64,000 nt of DNA from Malachius bipustulatus (GCA_910589415.1 OU342632.1:14387507-14451506); one strand, 5' to 3'; numbered from the stretch's first letter, positions 1 through 13,268 are shown. Translations and numbers: made by a program. The notes: generated by a model not told the origin, from the letters alone.

Positions 1-2150
1 TTACTTGCTTCTGTACCTCGAATTCATGATCAGCGACCCCGAAAACCCCCGATGACGAAATTTTGAGTTTTTTATTTATTTGTTATCACTGTTACTATTT
101 TTGGGATGGTTTTGAGGGGTCGGAACAACTAGATACCTTCACTTACTTTTGGATCTTGGATGCGTAATCAGCGACCCGGAAAAGCTCCACGAGACGATTT
201 TCGAGGTGAAATCTTTAATTTTCAAAACATTTTTATCTCTGGTATACTATTCGGCTGATTTGGGAGGGAGGAAATCACCCTAATTTTCAAATTTTTCGAG
301 GTATTCCTGCTGGAAAATTCAATCGTTTTTGAGATCTGCATTTTTTTTTAGAAAGTCTAAATAAACGGACTCCAAAAATAATTTTCTCCAAAACTTTATA
401 GCAGAAATAAAACAATTAACGAGTTCTGCATAAAATCACGGCCATTTTACCTATATCTTCGAAGCTGCTAAACCAATTATCATCCACCACAATCCCTTCC
501 GAATTGTAATTACGCATCGAATTTATAGCAGCCACATCCACAAGTGACCACTTTTTTTTTGTTATATACTGAACATAAAAGCGGAACTCGTCGTCGGTTT
601 CGTTTATACTCATTAAATCATGGTCAGAATTTAATGGGACCAGTCGTAGGTGTAACTTCATTTGATGAGGTCTCCAAATAATGGCATAGAAAATGGGATT
701 CCAGTTTCCAGTACAGATTTCGATATGCTGTCTACTAACTACTGGTACCACTATTATAAAGACTCCAACCGGCTAACTATAATAATACTAATAGACTATT
801 AAACGGCGACGAGTTGCCCGGCTATGGCTACTATTGGCAAGCCAACTCGCAGCTTGGCAACGGCCTGGTAAAGCGAGGAGTCTCTTCTTTTATCTCGTCC
901 GACTGTCTGTGTCTGTCGGTATGCCGACCACACAGTTCAGTCATCGTAACAGCACTTCCGTGCGCCCGCTTCATTACTGCGCCCACTATAATAATACGAT
1001 GTGTTATAAATACAGTGGCGGGTTCTTCAGTTTACCAGTTTTCAGTTTAGTAACTGGAAATTTCGTCCTAAAAAATTTCTTAACTTAGATTAAAATAATA
1101 ATAATTTGAATTATTGTGGAACCTGTTAAGCAATGGGGTCTTTTCAAGAAATAAAAATATAGCAAAGTTTAGCTTTTGGTCTTATTGGTCTTCCATGTCG
1201 ATCCTCCTTACTAGCCACTGGCTTAAGGCTAAAAAGTTATGATGACTTAAGTCACAAAACTAAGTATCTCTTCTCTCTTCTCAGACACCACCTACCTATA
1301 TATCGCAGGCTTTGTGTATAATGACGTTATCATGTACTTATGAGCCATAAAAAGGACGAAACATCGATCCATGTCTGCGTATTTTGCTTGACATACCATA
1401 CAAAAGGCTTTATAAGTTTTATGAACTTCAACCAGAAATAAAAATGTTTTACTTTAATTGAATAATTTCGACTCAAATATTTAGGTACCTACTTACTTAA
1501 ATGATATAAAAAAGCATTAAAATGTGAAAAAGATTAATAATTCAACCTCATACAGTTTATCTCCGTCTAATCCAATGCATTAAAAGGGATATTTTATATA
1601 TAAAGTTTATTTAAACAACTGACTGGCATACCAGTTTGCCCTAAGACACAGTATACAAAATATTATTTAAAAATAAAATAAAATTATTAAATATATTATA
1701 TATTATCATAGGTGTGACCTAAAAATTTTAGGTACATTTTTTCTTTTGTTGCTAATTCGAAAGGGTGTTCGATGGAGACCTTACCCTGAATTTGCGCATT
1801 GTCTAATTTTTTCAACCGCTCATATATCTCGTGTTCTAATTATTTCACAGCAATCGTTCGTTTGACAACAGCAGTGTCTTTGGACTCGTTAGGATTTACA
1901 CTTCGATTAAGTCTACATGTCTACATTAAGTAAAACTCCACACTGTGTTTTTGGATAAAAAAAAAGATTGAAGAAATTTATCGGTAAGATTTTTTTATTT
2001 TCCTGAACTTTATCTCAACATGTTTTCACAGCACCTTTCAGGATTTAATATCGCTTTTTTTTAACGCGATATTAAATATTCCACGGTTTTTTCGTCCATT
2101 TGTTTTCCATCTTTCGTGGAATTTGAATTCAGATTTCGGCCATCTCGTTC
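1..2150. other. Intergenic, no recognisable gene
   Basis: No gene could be supported. The longest frame is a 111-codon minus-strand ORF at 416-751. It has no domain I recognise, no clear signal peptide and no obvious splice context, so it may be chance. The stretch at about 815-1000 is richer in GC than its surroundings. The phrase 'atcagcgaccc' occurs near 28 and 167 and a related one near 16800 and 17105, suggesting fragments of one dispersed repeat. Confidence 0.5.
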
Positions 2151-2162
2151 TTAATTAAGTTA

Positions 2163-3033
2163 GTTATTGTGGTCGTTTTCGATGTCATCGTCGTCGGTTG
2201 TCGGGGTCAATTCTCTAGCTTTTCTTTTCGTTGGTTTCGTTCTGGGTATAGCTACCATCGTTGCGAGGCCATCATAATCTTCTTCGTCGTCTTCTGAATC
2301 TTCGTTCACGTTCGTGCGGGTATCGCCACAGTAAATCTTGCACGAGATTGAGCATTTTAATCCTATCTTTCGACAACCACAAGCGTTACCGCATTTTGTT
2401 GGGCATCCACGGGATATGATGTCCAGCAGAATACGTGGAATCGGTTCCTGTTAATTGGTCAGGTCAGGTCAGGTCCAAGCCTCTGTCACTTGTTTCCAGC
2501 CCCAGTCAAGCTCAATTTTCTCTTATCCAAGTCACTTTAGAACTTGGTAATATATCTCTAGGAATGTTGACGTGCTGCTGAGCTCGTCAATCCAATCAAC
2601 ACACTCTCCCCAGCTGCAGCGATATTATTCTGTACGGGGTGGCTTTCCGAAATAATTTTATTCCTTCTCGAAGATGAACATTTTTTTAATGACGTCAAAA
2701 TATTTCTCCCCAATCTGCTGATAGCAGACACGGTGTCGTATCCAGAATAAGCGTGTATGATAAGTACGTGCTCCAACAAATCTTCATGCTTGAAGCTGCT
2801 CGTAGAATACATTTTCTATGCGGCTGCTCCATTTCCAATTTTACAGAAGTAGATATTTTTGAGACTTTTTCTAAGGGCACATACCAACGCGAGCAGATCA
2901 GTGTCCTTTCCTACGATTATGGGCGAATCAAATATTGGCGCTACTTCATTGCCGTTCTAACGATATCTAACGTCCTCATTCTCCCAAGCTTGTCTCACTT
3001 TGAATCCATAATTGTTCAATTGTTTATTTAACA
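2163..3033 (-). pseudogene. Decayed transposon-associated nuclease-like gene with cysteine-rich tail
   Basis: Read on the minus strand, one frame runs from about 3033 to 2558. It contains the segments APIFDSPIIVGKDTDLLALV, then IHAYSGYDTVSAISRLGR, then SSAARQHS. Two TAG codons interrupt it, at 2957-2959 and 2816-2818. After a frameshift the remainder continues with an 'ELDWGWK' block and a cysteine-rich tail, CGNACGCRKIGLKCS, followed by an acidic and basic C-terminus ending near 2163. I know this order (acidic GxDTDLL block, HAFSGxDT-like block, SAAKQHS block, CxC tail) from multicopy uncharacterised insect proteins linked to transposons. The aspartate block resembles PIN/XPG-like nucleases; that assignment is inference. 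Stops plus a frameshift mean this copy is dead. Confidence 0.6.
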
Positions 3034-4225
3034 TCTGGATGATTTTTTATTGCGCTCATTGGCGAGAAATTGTTTCTACCTCAAAGGTGGTGTCGAAAAA
3101 AAAATAAAGAAAGTTGTGGAACATAAAAAACATACCTTAAATCGTTATTTTCTATACAAATACGCCTTCAAAATATACCTGAATATACCTTAAAATTAAA
3201 GTAATCGCGTGTTTTTAGAACAGATTTAACGAAAATGTCGTTGAGCTTAATTAGTGTTGTATTAGTTATACAAAAGTGAGAAATGCAGCGCGAACCGCGA
3301 ACGCGGCAAAGCTCGACGCGCTAGTATTAGAGACTTCAAAGTCACGGTAATATACAGCGCCGAACTTTGAGCGTGGATTGGCGAGCGAGGAATTAACCAA
3401 TCGGAAGCTAGAAAAAAATGCTTCATTTAATACAGCAACGAGAAGAATTTTTTTAATGCGAAAAAAAAACAGATAGATTTCTTTGACCCTTTAAACCCAA
3501 GTCGGACCAAATTTTTGAGGATTTTACCTATAGAGTTACTTTTACCACACATAAGTATCACCGAATATACCGGTTAAAAAAAAAAACTAAATTTTTAGAA
3601 CAGGAATATAATGAAGTTATTGCATGACTTCATTCTACTTTAGCTTTGGTTCCAGTTGTATTTTTCCAATACAGTATTTTTGTCCAAAATATTTTCATGG
3701 AGCTTTAATTTCAAGCACATTAAATGCATATGTATTTGTTTTTAATATACATATACGTCCAACCATGTTTAGTTGCTTTATTTCCCTTCTGAGATTGTTT
3801 TAATAGTATGTACCTACCTAGATATGTAGGTTAAACCTTCACATGCTGAAAATTCCCCTCTATTTCAGTCTAATTTGGTGTGAAACAGGTTAGGCTACGT
3901 GAGTAGGAAACGATATGGTGTAATATAGTCCTATGCAAATTCTCTTCCACATATTTTACCCTGAAACGACCTTTTTTCGAACCGAACGACATGTAAAGAT
4001 GCGAAGTGGGCACATTCGTATACTATAACTATATGTATACGAGTAGAACTACTAGAACTGGCTAGAACTGAGTCTACTTACTACAATAGGTACATAATTT
4101 AGGCACTAGCAAATAACAACTTAATATCCTCCTCAACAAGTCGTTACCTCCGAGGGATCGCTATGAATTTTAATACTATTTCTATTTTGTTTCTATTTTT
4201 TAAAGGAATTGTTCCTACATAGCAG
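3034..4225. other. Intergenic, no recognisable gene
   Basis: AT-rich, with no supported coding region. A GC-rich patch at about 3285-3410 sits just upstream of the decayed transposon gene on the minus strand and could be its old promoter or the element's end; nothing proves this. Confidence 0.4.
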
Positions 4226-5800
4226 AGGGCTCATTTTCTCTGGAGACATGGGAACATATCAAAAACTACGCCTCGAGGATGAAAAAAAGTGGGCAAAGCA
4301 AGTGTTGTTCTGGAAGGGAGATATCTAATAATGACGCCAAACTCGACTATAGCCTACACCCACCCCCTATTGGTGGGGGGAAGCAACTCTGCAATCTTAA
4401 CAGAGAACCAACGTTTCTTATTGCAGATTAGGCTTTTATGGGTGAAAACTCGTAGGAAATTGCTGCCCTCTTCCCCCTCCATGAGGGTGAGGCTGAATTT
4501 GAAATTTTGGTTGAGAACCAAATTTCCAAATTTCCAACCAAAAAATAAATTGAACCCTTATTTTTTTAGAGATTCAGATTTAATGGCTAAAAATATAAAA
4601 ATATGTAGACTTTGTCTTAATTTTTTTCTCGATTCATGGATTTTTTGGTTCAATTTCAGTATCAGGACTAAGTAAAAAAATAGATTGAAATAAGTCAACA
4701 ATAACATAAAAATGTGATTAAATTTAAATTTACTGCCACCTTCCGCCAATAATCAATCTCTTATTTCCAGGAATAAAATAATTCATCTCTCTTTTGCGGC
4801 CACTTCAAGGACTTGCAAAGTTTTTTCCATTGAGTTGATCATGGCCTACTTTAGTTATTTGTCCGGGATACAGTTGACCCTCCCGGGAAAATATTACATA
4901 TTCGCCAGACTTTTTTTGAACCTCCTAACCTCCATCAAAGTACCGATTGGCTTGACCGGATTTAATGAATTAAGCTTCCTATAAAATCCATGGTCTTCTT
5001 CTCGTACTTATAGTATTTTTTCCTGAAAATTGTCACAAGGTGAAAGTATCCCCAACCCCAAATACAGTTGAAATATGAGAGCTTTTATAAAATACTGAAC
5101 AAGTTGTTTCCTATACATTTTAAGTTTTACAACAGAATTCCGAAAACAAACACAAATGCCCGTAACAAAAATGTACTCACCCCTTTTTGATTCCAAACTT
5201 GGGCTCTACCAACTGATTTTTCCAATATAAAATTATTCACTTTTTTCACTTTTGTTAAATTCTACAGGCTATAAAAGTAGTCGCGGTAGTCAGAGCTGTT
5301 TGAAATACGAATACGCGATGCGCTGAAGGGTCTTATGCTGGCTGGTAAGCGAATTTCTCGATCAAATAGGGCTGGCGCGAAAACATTCAAATTCAAAAAC
5401 TTTTCAGCAGGGGCAGAGTATACTCACATTGCGGTAATGTCCTCGATTACAGCGCCATTTACCATGAATCGAAAAAAATATTCCAGATAAATCGTTCGTA
5501 TTTTTGCTCGTAAAACCAGAATCTGCAATACAAAATAAATGTTCCTAACCAAAATTTCAAATTTACCCCCACCCCACTTGCCTGGAGGGGCAGGTGGGGT
5601 GGGGTTGGGGGGGTCTTACGAGTTTTCACCAGCAAAATCCGAACCTGCAAAAAAACATAGGCTCTCATTTAAGATTGCAATGTTGCTGCCCCATCCCTAG
5701 GGGGGAGAAGAGTTTGGTGTCATTGGATGTCGTTCTTCCAGATGAACGACTTTCATTAGCCACTTTTTTTATCCAGGGCGTAGTTTTTGATACATTTTAA
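4226..5800. repeat. Foldback (inverted-repeat) element
   Basis: The segment at about 4228-4650 reappears as its reverse complement at about 5459-5795. Shared landmarks include 'tatcaaaaactacgcc', 'gtgaaaactcgta' and 'caaattttggtt' in one arm against their complements in the other. The arms are diverged and carry indels; the spacer is about 800 bp. The ORFs on the two arms encode similar peptides (NLKFWL) only because the arms are copies of each other, so I do not treat them as genes. Confidence 0.65.
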
Positions 5801-8268
5801 AGTCTCCAGATAAAATGTTTATTTTCGCTTGTGTCTTCAAACCTATGGTATCTCCATATGGAGGCGCATCGACCTACCTGTAGTAGAGCCCCGCCTTATT
5901 TATTGCTTTCCGTCGCTTCCATCAGTTTGCTACGACCAGAATCCCTTTTGTGTTGTTACGGAACTGACCAGTCGTCGTTGCCACTCTGTACCTCGAGAGG
6001 AAACTCCATTTAAGTCGTGCATTCAATAATTCCTGATGTAAGGAATCTAACCTTATCTCGAATCTGCATGTGCGGGCTACGAGGAGATTCTTAGTGGTCA
6101 ATAATCCGCTTGAGAACGGGTAGATTTTTTGTCAGCTCAGTAAACTCGGCGAGCCATGTGGGGAAACAGATGAAGTCAAAACCTCAAATCTGCATTCATT
6201 AGGGCAGATATGAGATTGTTAAGGGATCGGTGCTCTACTTAATCCTGGCTCAAGGTAACATCCTGAAAAAACCACACTTCTCAGCAATTCGAAAATATCG
6301 AACAGTGCGGGGAAACATATCAGGAAATTCTGCTTCCTCTTGCTATTTTACACCAGCAAAGCTAACTGAGGGAAGCTCTGATTTTTTTTTTTTTTTTTTT
6401 TCATCGAATTTTGATCTTGCTGCATGTGTATAATATACCGGGCTCTTGCAGTACATAATTTAGTAGGTAATAAGTGTAATAGTTAATTAATTCTCTTGAA
6501 AGGGAGGTGCGAATCTTGTCGAACTGCAACACGCTGGCAGTTATTATACTCGCATGCACAACGAAAACGTGCTTTAAACGCCTCCAGCACGTTTACTCTT
6601 GGGTATTGGGTAGTTTATTTTTCCCATTACAGAGATCCCGCGTGTATGCTGAGGTAAGAGGTAAGCATTGGGCAAGCGTTCCTCGGTTTATTATACGCTA
6701 ATGATCCTTTATATGAATGCTCAATTTCGGATACATTCTGTCTCTGTCATAGCTTTCGTTTACTAACGTCATGCATGCGGTCTATAGTATTATTATTATT
6801 ACTCGTATGACCGTAATGTTTATACCATGCTGGCTGCAATATAGAAGTTACATAGAAGAAGATAAGCTATATCGGGGTGATGCGCATTAAGAGACTTTAG
6901 AGAATTTGCTGTCACGTTGATTGGGAAATTAGCGAAGCGGCAACAATGTAATTCAACTTGTGTCACGACAAATTAATTAAAAATTGACAGGTTAGACAAT
7001 ATTACTGGCAAGTTAGTTTTACCGGGATTTCTATCGCTTTCTCTTTTGCGTTTACATGTGTTATAATCTTTCATCCCTGTCCACTCAATGAATCCTGTAC
7101 CCAGCCAATAATAGGGTATGATAACTTTGGATGTTGGTCACCTTAAATTTTTAACTAAATATTGATCTAGTTAGTGTCAGTTTATATTGCGTTTAAAATC
7201 GGTTGGAAACATTTTCTATTATGGTAGCACTGGAATATAGCAACTAAATGATGGGTTTTCTGTTGAATGGTTTTGGTTTTTCAAATCAGATCTGCCAAAG
7301 TCTGTCCACTAAAAATCTGGAGTATAGGTACTTATTTACATTACAAAGTAGTTTAAAGGTTCCTCTTTTTGAAGACCAATTTAAAAGCCCAGAAAACAGC
7401 CCCCATAAAATATGTACACATTTGAGCGTTCATTTTCCTTTTCGGGATGATTACAATATCTGGTTTCGTAGAGACTGATAAAGATATTCCCTTTCAAAGA
7501 TGGTTCAATATTCTGCATCCACTCACCACTTTTGAGAGCCTTATTAAAACGGTAGCTCTATTTAGACTTGCCAGTCTTTTGATTTTTTTCAAAGTTTTTA
7601 TTTTTAATCAATTACATCTTCTATAAGTTCAGTTTGTAATATTCGGAAATTCTGATTTTGTTATCAGTTGTCAATAAAGTAATAAGGTGTTTTTTATTTT
7701 TTCTTCATTGCTTGGAACGTCGTCTAAAATCCTTACCTGAAACTCGACTCCAAGGTACTCGCTTATTAATACATATTTACTTGAAAAAGGCTGATGTAAA
7801 TAGGAAATAGAAATGATATTATCGATAGTACGAGGGTGGGTAATTATCATGAAGCTCATTCATGTATCTAATCTAAAGTAAAGCCATCGAGGTTTTCCGT
7901 TCGTGTGCGATTTCAGATTTCAGTGACTTCACAAAAGAACAGTTGAGGAAACTTTGCCTTGGCTTGGCTTGACTGTATATCACTCCACCAGCAACCGACA
8001 TACACGTTATCATCCACATGCACAAGTCCGTTGTTGTTGGCATGATGCAGTTGTCTGCAATGAAAACCATTTCTTCCTAAAGGCCCGTCCAAACCATCCT
8101 AAAACTTGACATTATCAAGCTGAGAGCTGAGCAACTGCCCATTCCCAGCCGGTAACTGTTACATGCCTATTATGAACGGGTGTCGTGTAAAGCGATCCCA
8201 ATTTTTTTGTTTCCTGACTTTAATGCTAGTAAAATTATTATCAGTAATCAGTCACACTATACGGAGTG
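5801..8268. other. Intergenic, no recognisable gene
   Basis: No coding region is supported. It contains a 17-18 bp T run near 6383 and a DRE-like TATCGATA at 7820-7827. Two short minus-strand frames (7671-7859 and 7873-8070) flank the TATCGATA site. The second has a hydrophobic stretch (MWMITCMSVAGGVIY), but there is no splice or homology support for either. Confidence 0.4.
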
Positions 8269-9107
8269 TTCATTTCAAAACTTTCCGCCTAATACCTTTT
8301 GACACGATTCAATTTTTTTAATAAAACTCGTCTATTTAGATATCAAGGGAAAAGTTAAAAAATAGTAGGTAGGTATCTAATGAATTATATGTTTCACCCT
8401 CTCACCCTCAACCATCCCTACTTTGGAATTTCAAATGGCACCCCCTACCTTCGTGATATGTCATTTTAAAGGGAATTGCAAGCAGTAGAAATACAATAGT
8501 GCTCCCTATTTTGAAATCGATTCATTTTTACGGAAGTTATAAACAAATGAAATTCACAATATTCCATTTTCAAAGATTTTATCTTGAAAACGGCTAAAGA
8601 TATGGAGGAACGGTTTACATGTCCCTATCTTAACTTATCATCCAGAGTACTGTTATGCAGTTTGAATTTTCATACAGGGTGATGAAAAATCTTATGATGA
8701 TTATTTTGATTTTCCCTAACGTGTAAAAACATTTCAATCTCACAATAGGATGCCGTTTGAAAAGTTAAAATGGGAACATGTAAGCCATTTTCTCATATTT
8801 TTAGCCGTTTAGATGGTAAGTTGTTATAGGTATATGAAAATAAAAAATTGTGAATTTCACTTCTTTATAACTTCCTTAAAAATTAATAGATTTCAACACA
8901 GGAAGAACTATTGTATTTCTACTGCAATTGCCTTTTGTGCCATTTGAAATCCCAAATTAGGGGTGATTGGGGTTGAAAGAAAACTATAGATGTGTGAAAC
9001 AATTCATTTGATACAATGTTTGAACTTCCCCTTGATATTTAAATAGACGCGTTTTAATAAAAAAATGAATCATGCCAAAAGTTATTAGTCTGGAAAGTTC
9101 TGAAATG
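8269..9107. repeat. Foldback element, two ~400 bp arms
   Basis: The left arm (8269 to about 8672) matches the reverse complement of the right arm (about 8722 to 9107). Matching landmarks are 'cgtctatttagatatcaag' against its counterpart near 9040, and 'gtagaaatacaatag' against 'ctattgtatttctac' near 8910. The arms are roughly 80 percent identical by eye, and the loop is about 50 bp. The whole unit would form a long hairpin RNA if transcribed. Confidence 0.75.
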
Positions 9108-11459
9108 GCCATGGAATGGAAGTGTTTCAACTTCTTCATTTTTTAGAACCTTCCTATGATTTTATCAAAAAATGTTCTAATAGTATTACTATTTTAACCC
9201 TGGAATGAATTTCTTGAAAATGATGAAAATCTTTTAATGAATTTTTCTAGCTTATTTCAAAAACACGACGGCAACAACGGTAGTTTTAAAAATTTACGTT
9301 TTCTTTCATCTTTGTACGCGAGTGATTTTTTACTCGTCTCGGGATTCTTAAAATGTCAAGTTTTTGAGTTTTATTAAAGAGGATTCTGAAACAAATAATT
9401 GAAATATTTCACGTTAAACTTCTTCCCGTTCGCCTGAATTTGAACGAGCCTTTAGATACGTGAGCCGATGGAACGGACGGAGCATTACAGGAGGATAGGG
9501 GCCTCGGTAATTAAGTAGCCCATGGGTGGACATCGTGCCGAAGAGACGCGCCGAGCTCTTGTAGCTAGCGGATCATCATCAGCTGGCATCCGGTGCCGTA
9601 CAGTGGCGTGCCCTGCTCGGAATTGTCGACTAGATGGAATAAGATCTTAACATCGATCAATAATATTAATAATTATACTACGAGGAGATTAGTCACTTTC
9701 GTACCTATCAAGCCTTTACATCAAGATTATTCATTACGGGGAAAAAAATTAAGCAACCCTAATTAAGCAAAGGATCGACAGGAACGAATATAATTGGACG
9801 TGCAATACAAAGCTTTTACGCACGTCCCAGACAGTGTCAGAGAGTGACGATGGAAATTTTAAGCAATTTCGATAAGATAACGATGTTAGATTTTCTAATT
9901 TACTCAAGTTTATTGAACTAATGGTGCTTATCACCAAACGCCCTGTATCGTGTGAACGGTATAAGGAGGTAATAGAATAAACCACAAAGTATTCAGATCA
10001 GAGAGAAGAGAATCAATTTCTGGTAAAAAAACGAAGGGTTGCTATTAATAAATAATATGATACGGTACGTTTCAAAAATAGGGTGCAGTAAAAAAAAATA
10101 ATTGGCTCTCTGCTTTGATTGTAGTTGTCTTCATTTTCGATAGGAGGTTCACCAGTCTACAGCTCCACTCCCCCATTGGTTGAGAGTTTTTATCTCTTGA
10201 GAGTTAGAGATCTTTTAAGGTATATCAACAGCTAGTGCGCCCTCACGTGGACCAACTTATCGGATGGACTACATAAAAGTGCAACAGAATTCCTTCAGAT
10301 GGACTCAAATTTCTAAAATCTCCAAGAAAACCTCCTGACAAAGCTTAGGTGATCAATAATAGATCTGAATTCACTGTATGTTATGGTATTTATTATATAG
10401 GGTAGGGTGTTGAAAAAGTCCCGGTACCCCCAATGAATCCTTAAATTTTGAGTTTCAGGTCAATTTTATAATAATTTAATTTACCTCTATTGATGTAAAA
10501 AAATATACAGGGTGTGTTTCTTGGCTCAGAAATAACCCGTTGTCTGTTTTCTTAAATAGGATACCCTTCATATTTTTTAAATATTTTTTTACACCCTTCA
10601 AATATTTACTGAAAAAGTGCAATAAATTTTTACAGTTGCAGTTTCTGAATGGTTCTCTTAATGGGGAATCAATCGGATGCGGTTTGATGCTAATTAGGAT
10701 ATTTTAATAGATCGGCTTGTAAGGCCGAAAAGCTTGTTCGATATCTAGACGAAGGGCCAGGGTACAGGATACACCGGTAGATAATAGACAGGATTAATAA
10801 TTATTATTGTACTCACTTTTACTTTCGTACCACTGGGCGAACCACTGTGACCCGTGCGGGGGATACGGAAGTCTTCAATTAAATGCGGTTTTACGAATGG
10901 GGGGCAGGGTACTGCGTATACCACAGCCACGATTAATGCGATCGCCCCTTTTAATCGGACACGATAATGCCGAATTTACGAATGCGAGAGCCCGACGATT
11001 TCCACAATTCCACAGCATCTGACGAAGGGTGCTGGGTTGGCTTGGTCATCCTTGACACTGCTCGCTGCTCTCTACCTTGATTCTTACTCCCACTGGTGTT
11101 GGTGGTGAGTGTTTGAATATTCATTTTCACAACTCACGACGTTATACGCGCATGAGTGTCTCCTCTTGCCGTGAAAACCAAAATTCTAGGGATGGGCAGC
11201 AAGGGTCATGGAAGTAAAGAAAAATTGCGTAAGGAAAGATGAAATTAAAAATGCGGGCATCGGTGACGGAATAGTTTCAATGGACTAGGCTATGAGGTAT
11301 AAACAAGTGAAAATCGCGTTTTTTTTATTTTGAAAGCAGTATATACATTGGAAACGGCTTCAACGATATCGACCAAACGATGTGACATAATCACTGACAT
11401 CAATCGACGGTCTTACATTTGACCGCTAAATGCGTGTAACCTACGCTCAAGTCATCCCT
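9108..11459. other. Intergenic with GC-rich patches and one repeat fragment
   Basis: 10400-10690 resembles the element at 63005-63760: it shares 'atttaatttac', 'ctattgatgtaa', a TACAGGGTGT and a 'taggataccctt' block. Two GC-rich patches lie at 9430-9640 and 10740-11130. Inside the second, a minus-strand frame (about 10890-10792) reads a hydrophobic run, LIVAVVYAVPCP, and ends at a good GTGAGT donor. It could be an exon of a small secreted protein, but I could not complete a gene model. Confidence 0.4.
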
Positions 11460-12080
11460 AATCTCGACCATGAGGAAGACAACTTTTCATCTAAAATCAT
11501 CATGAGCGACAAAGTCAATTTCCATCTCTGTGGAGACGTCCATAAACAAAATTATCGCTTCTGGGACACTTAAAATTCGCGTATAAACCACTATAAGAGT
11601 CATTATACCCTTTCAAAGTTACTACATGGTGTGATATTTACGCTGGAGGTGTCATCGGACCTTTTTTACAAAACGCCGTGCGGGGCAAACGACTAGTGTG
11701 AACGGCGAGCGCTACAGAGTCATGCTCAACGACTTTTTTCTTCCTCAAATGGATGAATTGGAACTGGAGAACATGTGGTTCCAACAGGATAACAGGATGG
11801 AGCAACTGACATATTATACTGCATGAGCCACAAGCCAAATTCTGAATGCTTCATTTCCGGGTCCCCTAATCTCTCGTTTTAGCGATTTGCACTAGCCGGT
11901 AAGATCGCCAGGTTTAAAAATGCCATGCAGACTTCTTTTTTTTTGAAGCCACGAATTAGAGAATATCCATCGAGAATGCGAGAACCTATTGCCGGAAGTT
12001 CTTGCAAGAGTGATTAAAAATGCCATAAATCGGGCCGGTATGGTAATCGATTCTGGCGGCGGCCACTTTCTCGACTAATT
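11460..12080 (+). pseudogene. Decayed mariner-family transposase
   Basis: Fragments of a mariner-type DDE transposase are recognisable on the plus strand in changing frames. One is a VNFHLCGDVHKQNYRFWD-like segment from the ATG at 11502. Another is VNGERYRVMLNDFFLPQMDE followed by an ENMWFQQD block (about 11698-11790). A C-terminal EVLARVIKNAINRAG segment lies near 11995-12045. Stops and frameshifts separate them, and the residues after FQQD no longer fit the expected GATCH-like catalytic context. The downstream sequence at about 12205-12225 (gcgccaccttgtata) looks like the element's end. The copy is old and inactive. Confidence 0.75.
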
Positions 12081-12315
12081 AATGTCATCATTTTCTTCAT
12101 TTAATGTAAAACAATTAAACATTAATAGAATAAACATAATCCAAAAACAGAACTAGGTAAAGTTGTTCATTCATAAAAAAATACAGCCAATAAACATCGG
12201 GTAACAACTTTTGCGCCACCTTGTATATAGGGTGTCCTATACACAAGTCTCGTATATATCATACTAAGCTATAGGGAACAAGGAATATAAAAAAAATGTT
12301 ACGTCAATAAACATA

Positions 12316-13006
12316 CAGGGTGTTCTACAAGCTCTATGACAAACTTTGACAGATGGTAGGTTGCTTGATTTTAAACATTTTTTTTTAATAAACATGGGTC
12401 CGATTCGTTTTTGTTTAGAAGTTACAAGCATTTAACCTTTATTAACAATCGACAATAAAAATTTAAATTAAATGATAATCACAAAACTTAAGACTATAAA
12501 AATTGTTCGAAATGTCCACCCTCAGCTTGAATGCAAGCCTCACATCGACGAACTAAAGATTCGGCACTCGAAGAATGAGATTTGGATCATTTTCTTATTT
12601 GGTTAGCTGCATCTTGAATTCTTTCAAGTAACTGCTGATGGGTAGCGATTTCAACATGGTAGACCAGCTGCTTCATGTGTCCCCATAAATAAAAATCCAG
12701 AGGATTCAGATCGGGAGAACGAGGTGGCCATGATATTGGACCTCCTTGACCTATCCATTTATTCGGGAAATGTTCATTTAGCCAAGCAGCAACTTGTCTT
12801 CCTCTATGTGGTGGTGCACCGTCATGCTGATACCACATATTTTGAATAATATTGAGTTGCACGTCATCAATAAACTTAATATAATTACGATTCTTTAAAT
12901 GCTTGTAACTTCTAAACAAAAACGAATCGGACCCATGTTTATTAAAAAAAATATGTTTAAAATCAAGCAAAATCTGTCAAAGTTTGTCATAGAGCTTGTA
13001 GAACAG
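12316..13006 (-). mobile_element. Deleted Tc1/mariner-like transposon with long terminal inverted repeats
   Basis: The ends are inverted repeats of about 115 bp: 12316-12434 matches the reverse complement of about 12895-13006. TA dinucleotides flank both ends (12314-12315 and 13007-13008), as expected for this superfamily. The minus-strand frame 12587-12970 (127 codons) encodes the C-terminal half of a DDE transposase. It has WYQHDGAPPH (second catalytic Asp) and SPDLNPLDFYLWG (third, Asp as in mariner-type enzymes). The N-terminal DNA-binding part and the first catalytic Asp are missing, and the ORF start lies inside the inverted repeat. This is therefore an internally deleted, non-autonomous derivative about 690 bp long. 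It could still be mobilised by a full-length relative if the ends are intact; that is inference. Confidence 0.85.
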
Positions 13007-13268
13007 TATATTAAATTTAAAAATCGACCCGTTTTTTTGATAATTCTATAATAATATTAATTGAGAAAATGAATTTATTCGTTACATATGATTCACTCTG
13101 TATATAAATTAGCAAACCTTACGTCATTTATTTGTGTACTGTTCTTTATTAGTTTAGACCTAAAATATAAAAAAATACAATAATTATTAGCTCGATTAAA
13201 ATATTTCAACAATTCCAGAAATTCAGATACATTTTACGTATAGGTAGGTACTTCAAAATAAAAACAAT

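Noticed and set aside
416..751. 111-codon minus-strand ORF as a gene
   Set aside because: No homology I recognise, no splice or promoter support; left as intergenic.
814..1088. Two overlapping plus-strand ORFs in a GC-richer patch
   Set aside because: They overlap in different frames and neither has a recognisable domain.
4289..4675. 128-codon plus-strand ORF
   Set aside because: It lies in one arm of an inverted repeat, and the other arm gives a similar peptide on the opposite strand (5459-5668). No domain; best explained as repeat sequence.
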